Below, piece after piece: positions 32,124 through 40,325 of a stretch of DNA of 64,000 bases. This stretch comes from Bermanella sp047621325 (GTDB taxonomy: Bacteria; Pseudomonadota; Gammaproteobacteria; Pseudomonadales; Oceanobacteraceae), in assembly GCA_047621325.1 (NCBI GenBank), contig JBLHLT010000004.1, positions 124,001 to 188,000 of the forward strand, in the 5' to 3' direction. Under the pieces are notes generated by a model that was given only the letters and a program-made list of their open reading frames with translations, made no database searches and was not told the origin of the DNA. Made by a program: the position numbers and the translations under genes. The number at the start of each line of letters is the position of its first letter. Position 1 is the stretch's first letter.

Positions 32124-33770
32124 ATGACCATTATGCAAAAAATGTTATTGCTCATTGCCACCTTGGGCAACGCAATGTCGGCTACTTGGGCTTGGTTAGA
32201 ACCAAGTGCTTTATCTTATTCTTTTTTTACTTTCACCATCCTTTACACCACAGTAGGTGTACATGATGTGTTATTCAGCAAACATACTCTTAACCGCTTA
32301 TACCCTGTGGTTGCGTACATCCGTTATTTTTTAGAATCGTTTCGCGCCGAAATTCAACAATATTTTATTGCCAGCAATACAGAAGAGTTACCGTTTAACC
32401 GCGAGCAACGCTCATTGGTGTATCAACGTGCCAAAAACGAACGCGACACCATTGCCTTTGGCACACAACGCAACTTACTTGAAGATAATTATTTAAGCCT
32501 ATGGCAAAGTCTGCACGTTAAAACCGTAAAAGAAGAAAACAAGCGCATTACCTTTGGCGGCGATGACTGTACACAACCCTACGATGCAGCTTATTTAAAC
32601 ATCAGCGCCATGAGTTACGGCTCATTAAGCCCTAACGCCATTGAGGCATTAAACCTTGGGGCAAAAATGGGTGGGTTTTACCACAACACAGGCGAAGGTG
32701 GCGTCAGTCCTTACCATTTAAAACACGGTGGCGATTTAGTCTGGCAAATTGGCTCTGGCTTATTTGGTTGTCGCACACATAACGGTGAATTTGATGCCAA
32801 TAAATTCAAACAAACCGCCACGTTACCAAACATTAAAATGATCGAAATTAAATTAAGCCAAGGCGCTAAACCCGGCCATGGAGGCGTGTTACCCAAATCA
32901 AAAATCAATGATGAAATTTCGGCCATTCGCGGCGTACCCAAAGATCAAGACTGCATCTCCCCCGCCAATCACCCTATGGCCAGTTCGCCAAAAGCATTAT
33001 TAGGCTTTATTCAACAGTTGCGTACATTAAGTGACGGCAAACCGGTTGGTTTTAAATTATGCGTGGGTAACCCTGCTGAATTTTTAAGCATTTGCAAAGC
33101 CATGTTAGAAACCAATATTTTGCCAGACTTTATCACCATAGACGGCGCTGAAGGGGGGACAGGTGCCGCCCCTGTTGAGTTCAGTAACCGCTTAGGCATG
33201 ACCTGCTTAGAAGCCGTGTATTTAATTAACAGCGCATTAATTGGTTGTGGGCTGCGCAATAAAATAAAACTCATTGCCTCTGGTAAAACCGCATCAAGCT
33301 TTGATTTATTAAGCAAGCTCGCCGCAGGGGCCGATACCGTAAACGCGGCACGTACTATGATGATGGCACTTGGCTGCATTCAATCACGCAGCTGCAATAC
33401 CAACCATTGCCCAACGGGTATTGCCACCCAAGACCCTGCACGCGGTCGCGCGTTAGATGTCAATATTAAAAGTAAACGTGTTGCCAACTTTCAACATAAT
33501 ACCTTACATAATTTTTATGAACTGGTGGGCAGCATGGGCCTAGACGACCCTAAAGCGTTAACGCCCAATATGATCAAACGTCGTACGCCAAATGCGTTAA
33601 GTGTTTCAATGGGGGCAATTGTGCCGGTATTAAAAGAGAATGCTTTGGTAAATAGCCAACCGATTGATGCGCCGTGGAAAAACTGGTGGAACAACGCCAG
33701 CAGCGAAGATTATTACGTGGCCGACACCCATGTACTGGGTTCGCCCGAGTTAATTCTTAAAGTTATTTAA
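32124..33770 (+). CDS. FMN-binding glutamate synthase family protein
   Basis: 548 residues. A hydrophobic N-terminus (residues 1-55, probably membrane-associated) precedes a GltS-like FMN barrel: ISAMSYGSLSPNAIEALN, KLSQGAKPGHGGVLP, ITIDGAEGGTGAAP, and ASGKTASSFDLLSKLAAGAD. The cysteine motif CIQSRSCNTNHC (C-x5-C-x4-C) matches the 3Fe-4S site of glutamate synthase. It lacks the amidotransferase domain, so it is not a complete glutamate synthase; the physiological reaction of this stand-alone family is unsettled. It is convergent with the WYL regulator, with 4 bp of overlap at the 3' ends. Confidence 0.9.
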   Translation: MTIMQKMLLLIATLGNAMSATWAWLEPSALSYSFFTFTILYTTVGVHDVLFSKHTLNRLYPVVAYIRYFLESFRAEIQQYFIASNTEELPFNREQRSLVYQRAKNERDTIAFGTQRNLLEDNYLSLWQSLHVKTVKEENKRITFGGDDCTQPYDAAYLNISAMSYGSLSPNAIEALNLGAKMGGFYHNTGEGGVSPYHLKHGGDLVWQIGSGLFGCRTHNGEFDANKFKQTATLPNIKMIEIKLSQGAKPGHGGVLPKSKINDEISAIRGVPKDQDCISPANHPMASSPKALLGFIQQLRTLSDGKPVGFKLCVGNPAEFLSICKAMLETNILPDFITIDGAEGGTGAAPVEFSNRLGMTCLEAVYLINSALIGCGLRNKIKLIASGKTASSFDLLSKLAAGADTVNAARTMMMALGCIQSRSCNTNHCPTGIATQDPARGRALDVNIKSKRVANFQHNTLHNFYELVGSMGLDDPKALTPNMIKRRTPNALSVSMGAIVPVLKENALVNSQPIDAPWKNWWNNASSEDYYVADTHVLGSPELILKVI

Positions 33771-34456
33771 CTATACAGTTTGTTCATCATATCAATGTAG
33801 TGTTGTAAGTTACGCTCAGCGTCCACAGGATAAAGTACGCCGGTGGGTGCAACATTCAACACTCGGTCAAACCGAAAGTTACGATAATCATTACGGCTTT
33901 CACACCATGCCACTAACGTCCAACGCTCACCCCAAAAAAACATTCCTAGTGGCCAAACTCGGCGCTCGGTTTCGTTGTCGCTTACATCACGATAATGCAG
34001 GTTAATAATTTGCTGTTGCTCACAAGCATGACGAATAATCTTATGAGTATCGCCAAGCTCTTGTTGCGGTGTTAATGCAGGTACACGATACGTTTGGCGG
34101 TCAGCTTGAACCAACAAAGGCTCAGGTAAGACAGCGCGAATTTTTTGCATAGCCCGTTTGGCACCCGCTGCTAATTCTGGGTCTGTCCAAGCTTCAACCA
34201 TACGCGCGCCCAACAACAACGCTTGCACCTCGTCAAAATCAAACATAAGCGGCGGTAATTGATAACCCGGCTTTAGCATGTAACCAATGCCCGCCTCACC
34301 ATCCACTGGCACACCAGATAAAATCAGTGTTTGAATATCTCGGTAAATGGTTCTTACCGAGACTTCCATTACATCACTTAATTGCTCTGCTGTTATGGCC
34401 GTACGACGCCCACGCAATAAGTTAACCAATTGAAATAGGCGTTCTGACTTATGCAT
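33767..34456 (-). CDS. WYL-domain transcriptional regulator (YafY-like)
   Basis: 229 residues: N-terminal winged helix (LFQLVNLLRGRRTAITAEQL, ..VSVRTIYRDIQTL) and a C-terminal WYL ligand-binding domain (IINLHYRDVSDNETERRVWP, LGMFFWGERWTLVAWCESR). YafY-like regulators usually control the adjacent gene. Here the next upstream gene is the monooxygenase-like protein at 34489, in the same direction with 32 bases between them, and a CTACTGACA inverted repeat lies upstream of both. Autoregulation of a two-gene operon is inferred. Confidence 0.9.
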   Translation of the reverse strand: MHKSERLFQLVNLLRGRRTAITAEQLSDVMEVSVRTIYRDIQTLILSGVPVDGEAGIGYMLKPGYQLPPLMFDFDEVQALLLGARMVEAWTDPELAAGAKRAMQKIRAVLPEPLLVQADRQTYRVPALTPQQELGDTHKIIRHACEQQQIINLHYRDVSDNETERRVWPLGMFFWGERWTLVAWCESRNDYRNFRFDRVLNVAPTGVLYPVDAERNLQHYIDMMNKLYS

Positions 34457-34488
34457 TGGGTTTCGTACTCCATTTTATACAGCGTATG

Positions 34489-34794
34489 TTAAGCAGGGGC
34501 TTGCATGGTGTGAATATTTTGGTGCTCAACTTTTACACTTTCCATGTCTAACATTTTCAGCATGCCTTCTAAGCTTTTTACTTGGCCAAAGCTTTCTTGA
34601 GCGGCCTTGGCACTTGCCATGTCTTGCCAAAAAACAGTATCTGTCCAGTGACCATCGTCTGCTTTAGCAAGCGCACGATATTCAAAACCAGGCTGTGTTT
34701 TCACCCACGTATTTAAGTGTTCGCTTTCAGCCAAAAATGCTTCATCGGTTACGTCTTGGGCCAGATTGAATGTCACTAACTCTAAAATTGCCAT
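34489..34794 (-). CDS. Dimeric alpha-beta barrel protein (ABM-like)
   Basis: 101 residues from the ATG at 34794, chosen because AAGGAA lies 8 bases upstream; an earlier ATG ten codons upstream lacks such a site. The pattern (AILELVTFNLAQDVTDEAFLAES, QPGFEYRALAKADDGHWTDTVFW, SAKAAQESF) fits the ferredoxin-like ABM/EthD fold used by small monooxygenases and stress proteins. No catalytic residues can be assigned. It lies in an apparent operon with the WYL regulator. Confidence 0.75.
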   Translation of the reverse strand: MAILELVTFNLAQDVTDEAFLAESEHLNTWVKTQPGFEYRALAKADDGHWTDTVFWQDMASAKAAQESFGQVKSLEGMLKMLDMESVKVEHQNIHTMQAPA

Positions 34795-34848
34795 TGTTTT
34801 GTTCCTTGTTATGTACTGAGTCATTCAGTGAGAGCAGTATATAAAAGG

Positions 34849-34871
34849 CTACTGACAGGGAGTGTCAGTAG
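34849..34871. promoter_or_regulatory. Inverted repeat, candidate WYL-regulator operator
   Basis: CTACTGACA-GGGAG-TGTCAGTAG is a perfect 9-bp inverted repeat, 55 bases upstream of the ABM-like start. On the minus strand CTGACA inside it could serve as a -35 with TTTATA 17 bases downstream, so a bound regulator would cover the promoter. Confidence 0.6.
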
Positions 34872-35182
34872 TATTATTGGTTCAATTTCAAAGTATGTTT
34901 CAAATCATAACGAATACAAACAGATAGCTGATACCTAGAGGCTTGTATCAAGCAGCATAACTAACAATATTACACTTTTTAATATCCTGACTTACTTCTC
35001 CACATAGCTTTATAATAATCTTAACTGCTCGATATCACCTGCATAAGCAGAATTCTTGACTATAAAACTCAATGCTGCATTTATCGTTAATGGAGAACAT
35101 GTTCATATAACACAGCAGACAACCAAAACACTCATTATCTTAGCGCGCAAGTATCGTTAGTCTTACTAACGCCTCGAAGCGT
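34872..35182. other. 311-bp intergenic region
   Basis: AT-rich, with no convincing ORF, tRNA or strong hairpin. It separates the promoter side of the WYL operon from the 3' end of the RTX-type gene; I see nothing further in it. Confidence 0.4.
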
Positions 35183-35758
35183 TTAAAACTTTTTATCAAA
35201 CACAAACCGAATGAAGTTAGAATCATTCTCTATTTGAAAATAGGTGTTTGTGTTTTCAACTTTCAGTAGAGTCATCCAGTCTTGGCTGTCCAAGAGAAGC
35301 TTTAGATTTCCGTTTTTATCGAATTTTATATTACTTGTTCCTAATTCTTGAGGTATTCGAATATCTTTAATTGAGGACGATTGAAAGTGCAAAATAATAG
35401 TATCCCCTTCGTTAGGATTAAAGTCCTTAATGGTATCGACTGTATCAAGCTCTGATGTCTTAATGACAAACTGATCGGCCCCTGCTCCGCCGAACAATAT
35501 ATCGGCACCGGCACCACCATAAATAATATCATCGCCTTTACCGCCATATATTTCATCAGCGAATGACGTTCCACGAAGGTCATCGTTATCTTGTGTACCG
35601 CGTATAACATGCACTGACTCATCGGAATACACCACTGCAGATAAGCAGCACGACAAAAGCGTAATAACGCCTATTTTTTTCCACATTTTATGTATTAAGG
35701 TATTCATCAAAAATTTCGTTATTAAAGGCATATGTTTCGGCAGAAAATTATAAACCAC
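35183..35758 (-). CDS. Small secreted RTX-repeat calcium-binding protein
   Basis: Up to 191 residues. A signal peptide (MWKKIGVITLLSCCLSAVVYS) begins at residue 25 of the longest frame (ATG 35686); ATGs at 35707 and 35758 are alternatives, none with a good ribosome binding site. The mature part has three to four glycine-rich nonapeptides (GGKGDDIIYG, GGAGADILFG, GGAGADQFV), which bind Ca in a parallel beta roll. A serralysin-type C-terminal segment (DTVDTIKDFNPNEGDTIIL) follows. There is no catalytic domain. It could be a truncated relative of larger RTX proteins. It is read in the same direction as the DUF1801 gene just upstream. Confidence 0.75.
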   Translation of the reverse strand: MVYNFLPKHMPLITKFLMNTLIHKMWKKIGVITLLSCCLSAVVYSDESVHVIRGTQDNDDLRGTSFADEIYGGKGDDIIYGGAGADILFGGAGADQFVIKTSELDTVDTIKDFNPNEGDTIILHFQSSSIKDIRIPQELGTSNIKFDKNGNLKLLLDSQDWMTLLKVENTNTYFQIENDSNFIRFVFDKKF

Positions 35759-35778
35759 CCAATACCACTATGGATATA

Positions 35779-36183
35779 TCATGCGCCAAGTAAAGCAAGG
35801 TGTTTAATCTGTTTATAACGTAATGACAAAGAGAGGCAGTGGGATAATGCTTTTATCGGTAAATCACCGCCTAAAGTAAACACCATTGCCCTGTTGCCCT
35901 CAAACTTAAATACCTCACCGTATAGCTCCCTAAACGTCTCTACTAAGGTCGTTTTACAGTTAAAATAGATACAATATTGTTCTGGCTGTTTGGCTTTCCA
36001 ATCAAATCTGATTGCACTGCCTATTTTAGAATTATAACTTGGCTCACCCCACTTTAATGTCTCGGTCAGCTCGCCAACGCCATCTTGCTCGGCAACGTGG
36101 TAAATAAGTTCACGAATACGCATGAGCTGGATATGAACATCACGTGGGTAAGAATCAAGTTTTTGTTTTACGGTTAAGTCCAT
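35779..36183 (-). CDS. DUF1801 domain protein (YdhG-like)
   Basis: 134 residues. LIYHVAEQDGVGELTETLKWGEPSY followed by a basic linker and QYCIYFNCKTTLVETFRELYG is the DUF1801/YdhG signature, a small alpha/beta fold with no proven biochemical function. It is a single-domain cytoplasmic protein read toward the RTX gene. No strong regulatory site is visible upstream. Confidence 0.85.
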   Translation of the reverse strand: MDLTVKQKLDSYPRDVHIQLMRIRELIYHVAEQDGVGELTETLKWGEPSYNSKIGSAIRFDWKAKQPEQYCIYFNCKTTLVETFRELYGEVFKFEGNRAMVFTLGGDLPIKALSHCLSLSLRYKQIKHLALLGA

Positions 36184-36306
36184 TTGACACGCTCATCTTT
36201 TGTTTACATAAACCATTATAGTAATTAGCCGAGCCTTCTTTTTATTCTATTACCAATACTAAAACAATGTAAAAATAGTGAGTAAATCCATTGTAAACTC
36301 CGATCG

Positions 36307-36693
36307 TTACTCACTAATAATGCCGCGTTCAATAAATACTTCTTTCGCCACAAACATCGCATTTAAACAGGCAGGAAAACCCGCATAAAGGGCAATCTGT
36401 ATGATTGTTTCAGTGATTTCTTGTGGTTCGCAACCAACGTTTAACGCACCATTAATATGAACATTCAGCTGCGGCTGGCAGCAGCCTAACGCCGTTAATG
36501 CCGCGACCGTTGCCAGTTCGCGACTTCTCAAATCGAGCCCCGGTCGCTGATAAACTTCACCAAACCCAAATTCAATAATCATTTTTGCTAAGTCAGGTGA
36601 AATAGCCGCTAAACTTTCAATGACTTTTTGACCTGCTTCGCCATCTATTTCTTGTAGCTTCTTAAGCCCTGATTCGAAACGTTGATTACTCAT
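36307..36693 (-). CDS. Carboxymuconolactone decarboxylase family protein
   Basis: 128 residues of the CMD/AhpD-like all-helical fold: RSRELATVAALTALGCCQPQLNVHINGALNVGCEPQEI (residues ~64-100) is the conserved core. The histidine in NVHINGAL is the family's proton-relay position, and the AhpD CxxC is not present in its usual place. It may be a true 4-carboxymuconolactone decarboxylase or, more likely given the regulator, a small stress-related protein. It lies 63 bases after the MerR gene and has its own MerR-type promoter in that gap. Confidence 0.88.
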   Translation of the reverse strand: MSNQRFESGLKKLQEIDGEAGQKVIESLAAISPDLAKMIIEFGFGEVYQRPGLDLRSRELATVAALTALGCCQPQLNVHINGALNVGCEPQEITETIIQIALYAGFPACLNAMFVAKEVFIERGIISE

Positions 36694-36729
36694 ATAAAAT
36701 CCTTAGAAAGGTTGCTTGTGTATATTGGC

Positions 36730-36760
36730 ACCTTACTACTTAGAGTAAACTCTAAGTCAA
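36730..36760 (-). promoter_or_regulatory. MerR-type promoter with 19-bp spacer
   Basis: On the minus strand TTGACT (36755-36760) and TAAGGT (36730-36735) are 19 bases apart, the overlong spacer diagnostic of MerR-activated promoters. The palindrome CTTAGAGT-TT-ACTCTAAG (36739-36756) fills the spacer. The -35 overlaps the stop codon of the MerR gene itself. The operator resembles those of the NmlR/AdhR subgroup. Confidence 0.85.
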
Positions 36761-37131
36761 GCAACTATTTCGCCTGCCATGGATTTTTTATAGTGCTCAA
36801 TTTTTTCCTCCAACCGTTTAAGGTGAAGTGTCTCTAACTCTATTTTCTCTTTTAAATACGCGGCATGTTCTTCAAGCATGCGCATACGGGGCTCGCTGGT
36901 GCGATCTCCTTGCTGCCTTAAGTCGGCATAGTGGTTAATGGCCTCAAGTGGCATGCCCGTTTCTTTGAGTCGTTTAACGAATTGAATCCATTCAACATCT
37001 TTTTGTGTAAAAAAACGGTGACCACTTGCATTTCGACTTATATTACTTAAGAGTCCAATTTTTTCGTAATAACGAAGGGTATGTGCAGAAATATCAACTA
37101 ACTCCGAAAACTGTTTTATGTTCATACACAA
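36757..37131 (-). CDS. MerR-family regulator (NmlR/AdhR-like)
   Basis: 124 residues with the MerR winged helix (MNIKQFSELVDISAHTLRYYEKIGLL, SGHRFFTQKDVEWIQFVKRLKETGMPLEAI) and a C-terminal dimerisation coiled coil. There is no metal-binding cysteine cluster, so it is not a metal sensor; the aldehyde/electrophile-responsive AdhR/NmlR group is the nearest match. An in-frame ATG at codon 3 could be the true start. The promoter of the downstream CMD gene has the matching palindrome, so activation of that gene is well supported by context. Confidence 0.9.
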   Translation of the reverse strand: MCMNIKQFSELVDISAHTLRYYEKIGLLSNISRNASGHRFFTQKDVEWIQFVKRLKETGMPLEAINHYADLRQQGDRTSEPRMRMLEEHAAYLKEKIELETLHLKRLEEKIEHYKKSMAGEIVA

Positions 37132-37222
37132 CTGCCATAAATTAATTTTTTAAATAATGTAGGTCGAGACTCATCCCACAAAAATCAAAGATAACCATAC
37201 CCACCTAACAAAAAGCGCTCAA

Positions 37223-38164
37223 TCAAAATATAGATAGTTGCGTTTTACTGGTAAGCGCTTCAAGCACCTTCATGCCTTTGTAAGAGTTACCGTTAACATT
37301 CAATTTAGGGCTCCACACCGCGATACAAAACTGGCCAGGATGAATCGCCACAATACCACCACCTACACCGCTCTTACCGGGCAAACCTGTTTTAAACGCA
37401 AACTCACCCGCTTCATCATAAAAACCACACATCTGCATGACCGAGTTAATTCTCTTTGTACGGGTAAGACTAATAATGGTTTCATTTGTGATTGGATTTA
37501 TGCCGCCAGCCGCAAGAAATAGAAAGGTCTGACTCAATTCTTTGCACGTCATTTCAATAGAACAAAGATGAAAGTACACATCTAATACAGTTTCAACATC
37601 ATTATGGATATTACCAAAGCTCTTCATAAAATAAGCAAGAGCATAGTTTCTATAACCGGTTTGCTGCTCAGACTGGGCAACTTTTGAACAGTAATCAATC
37701 GTTTCAATGCCGGATGCTTTACGGACAAAGGCGAGTAACTCAGCCTTTGGATCCTCTAACTGCGACACCAAAATATCACACACAACAATGGCACCCGCAT
37801 TAATGAACGGATTACGCGGAATGCCTTTTTCATATTCCAACTGCACAAGAGAGTTAAAAGCAGAACCGGATGGCTCAACCCCAACACGATCCCACACGTC
37901 TTTGCCCAGCATTTTTAACGCTAACGTCAGAGATAAGACCTTAGCTATGCTTTGAATAGAGAATTTTTCATTTGAATCGCCAAAATCATATTCATGCTGA
38001 TCAATTGTGACTAAGTTCATACCTAGTTTTTTAGGGTCAATTTTACTGAGTTCTGGAATATAGGCGGCCACTTCACCTAGATCATCAACATCATTTAGCT
38101 CGTTGGCAATCTCAATAAAAATATTCTTATAATCTATCGAATCTATCATTACAGTCGAACTCAT
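37223..38164 (-). CDS. glsA: Glutaminase A
   Basis: 313 residues, the usual length of serine-dependent beta-lactamase-like glutaminases. The nucleophile motif SIAK (in FSIQSIAKVLSLTL), the substrate-contact NPFINAGAIVV, the second motif YCSKVAQSEQQTGYRNYALAYFMK, and the C-terminal GKSGVGGGIVAIHPGQF are all present. It hydrolyses L-glutamine to glutamate and ammonia in the cytoplasm, also serving acid resistance in some enterics. It is monocistronic; no regulator is obvious beside it. Confidence 0.95.
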   Translation of the reverse strand: MSSTVMIDSIDYKNIFIEIANELNDVDDLGEVAAYIPELSKIDPKKLGMNLVTIDQHEYDFGDSNEKFSIQSIAKVLSLTLALKMLGKDVWDRVGVEPSGSAFNSLVQLEYEKGIPRNPFINAGAIVVCDILVSQLEDPKAELLAFVRKASGIETIDYCSKVAQSEQQTGYRNYALAYFMKSFGNIHNDVETVLDVYFHLCSIEMTCKELSQTFLFLAAGGINPITNETIISLTRTKRINSVMQMCGFYDEAGEFAFKTGLPGKSGVGGGIVAIHPGQFCIAVWSPKLNVNGNSYKGMKVLEALTSKTQLSIF

Positions 38165-38455
38165 ATATTACTATATTGGTTTTTAGGGGATAAAGTCACT
38201 TAGCGAATTAAGTTAGTGCCTATATCGTGCTTAGTCATATCATATTCATTTTTATCAGACTAATAGCATGGTGCGCCAGCATGCGCGTTTACATTTTATG
38301 AGTCAAAGAGATTGTGAAACTAACAAACGAAAGTAATGAATTAAGTCCAAACAAGTAAAGTCTGTAGGCATACCGTTAAATGAATAAGAAGTAAAAGAAA
38401 CAAAAAATAGACGCTAACCCCTTCTAATATCACATATCATAATCAGCCATCGCGG

Positions 38456-39253
38456 TTACCAGAGATACATACTGCATTTTTTATTCAAAATCATAAGCTC
38501 GTAGTATTGATGGCAGGCCTCTCCCGCTACCCCATAACAAACATGTAACGGTAATAAATGCTCTTCTCTTGGATGACAATAACGTGCAGCGGGCGCTTGC
38601 TCCCAATTGGCCAGCTGTTGATGGCGTGTGTCTTCGTCTAAATTAGAATGACTACAGGTTTTAATTAACCACGTTTCAAATAATTCATTTTTTTGCATGC
38701 CATCATCCGTGTTAGCGGAAAAAAAGGCATTCATATTATGAAACGAAAACCCTGAGCCAATAATTAATAAATCGTCATATTCTAAATCCCTTAATGCAGC
38801 ACCCATTAATATATGCGCATTGGCATTTAAATTATTTAATAACGATAATTGAACCGTCGGAATGTCCGCTTGAGGAAACATGATTTTCAAGGGCACAAAG
38901 ACTCCGTGATCCAAACCACGTGTATTCTCTAATTTAGCGTCTATGTCCGCGTTAGTAAGTGCAGCATATATTTTAGAGGCTAACTCTGGTGAACCTGGGC
39001 AGCTATACGTTACATCATAGGCGTCATCTGGAAACCCATAATAATCATAAATAAGTTCCGGGCTGTGGGACGCTGTAATCGTCGCAACCGCTTCTTCCCA
39101 GTGAGCACTAATGACCAAAATGGCTTTAGGCTGACGAAGAGAACCTGCAATTACTTTTAAGTTTTCAACCATGTCAGCATGACCTGCATCACCCAGCAAA
39201 GGCATAGGGCCACCGCCGTGAGATAAAAATAAGACTTGATGGTTACGCGTCAT
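38456..39253 (-). CDS. LigB-type extradiol dioxygenase (YgiD/4,5-DOPA dioxygenase-like)
   Basis: 265 residues. The zinc/iron histidines are visible in FLSHGGGP (H13 region), ISAHWEE, LDHGVFVPL and REEHLLPLHV, as in YgiD/DODA proteins. The end (YYELMILNKKCSMYLW) diverges from the usual final strand but the length is normal. It opens the aromatic ring of a catechol such as 4,5-DOPA; the natural substrate here is unknown. It is monocistronic. Confidence 0.9.
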   Translation of the reverse strand: MTRNHQVLFLSHGGGPMPLLGDAGHADMVENLKVIAGSLRQPKAILVISAHWEEAVATITASHSPELIYDYYGFPDDAYDVTYSCPGSPELASKIYAALTNADIDAKLENTRGLDHGVFVPLKIMFPQADIPTVQLSLLNNLNANAHILMGAALRDLEYDDLLIIGSGFSFHNMNAFFSANTDDGMQKNELFETWLIKTCSHSNLDEDTRHQQLANWEQAPAARYCHPREEHLLPLHVCYGVAGEACHQYYELMILNKKCSMYLW

Positions 39254-39606
39254 GATGAAACCTCTAGCAAAACTAACAGGATCTTAATACTAATATGCAG
39301 TACTCGTTTGTCGATATTTACATATCTTAAAAAGAATTATTTTAATGATTCAAACGTACAACAATGATCATCACTCTTGCTCACTAGGTGTTATATTTTG
39401 GTAATGGAGATACGTTTTATGAGTATTTTCTTTAGCGAGGTTGATTTTGACCTTTAGCATCTATTTGTGCAAAAGACACTGGCTACCACATTTCAATTAG
39501 CAACTTTAATATCGGTCATAATGCTAATACATCACTAATTTTAGTCACCCTAAGCCTTCATCAAAAATATTGTCGAGTTAGGCCCAGTAAATCGCTCTTT
39601 TACATA
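39254..39606. other. 353-bp intergenic region
   Basis: AT-rich. A 12-codon open frame at about 39419-39457 preceded by TGGAG is the only gene-like item, and it is too short to support. No RNA gene or long hairpin was recognised. Confidence 0.35.
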
Positions 39607-39825
39607 TTGAACATAACTAAACTCAACCAGTATGCTGAAATATTACAATCTGGCGACGAGGCGTTTATGTTACGACTACAACTTATTATGGCTTGCGGCG
39701 TGCTATTTGCCGCTGGGTTAACTTGGCAGCTGGCCACTGATGCTCAATTAGCATCACAGAATAAAGCCAAAGCCACAATTGAAAGCCCTATTGTCCATAC
39801 GTTATCGGATTTAAGCGACAGCTAA
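39607..39825 (+). CDS. Possible small membrane protein
   Basis: A 72-residue frame with a TTG start (39607), or 52 residues from the internal ATG at 39667. One hydrophobic segment (LRLQLIMACGVLFAAGLTWQLA) is followed by a polar Ala/Lys/Ser-rich tail. There is no clear ribosome binding site for either start. The amino acid composition is protein-like, but it stands alone in a long non-coding region, so translation is uncertain. Confidence 0.4.
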   Translation: MNITKLNQYAEILQSGDEAFMLRLQLIMACGVLFAAGLTWQLATDAQLASQNKAKATIESPIVHTLSDLSDS

Positions 39826-40325
39826 GTGCACTATTAAATACACATTCTGTGACCGCTTATTATTTTAAGGCATTGATCGTTTGTGCCCTCACCCGCCATT
39901 GCATTCATTAACATGACGCTTGCCGCGTTAGTGGTTATATGAGTGCCCGTATCTGTAACTCCGCGCTTAATATCAACAACCCACAAAGCAATATAAAGCA
40001 ATATATTGCTGAAATGATGTTTTATGTCTATTTAACTGGGATATTTATGTGACCATAAAGAGCGATTATGTCTATTTATATTTAACTTTTTTGTGAGCCA
40101 CCGTACTGATAAAGCATGCTAAATCCCTTTATTTAAAAGGGTAAGCAAGCATTTTTGTCAATTAATGGGAGTTTTTCCGCTATTCACTTACTAGACATTC
40201 CCTTATATGATCCAACCCACTTTATAATAACCATAATTGACAAACTGGCCCTGCTCGATGAAATCACGGATTATTCCACATTGAGTTTATTGGTTTGTCA
40301 GCTCATTTTTAGGTGATATCGCCAC
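39826..40325. promoter_or_regulatory. 500-bp leader of the propionyl-CoA cluster
   Basis: Contains repeated TTATGTCTATTTA (40021-40033 and 40067-40079 region), a CCCTTT-ATTTA-AAAGGG hairpin near 40123-40139, and an 8-bp inverted repeat TGACAAAC (40238-40245) with GTTTGTCA (40293-40300) bracketing a TTGACA. The last lies within 90 bases of the carboxylase start and may be a promoter plus operator. No small gene is convincing here. Confidence 0.4.
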
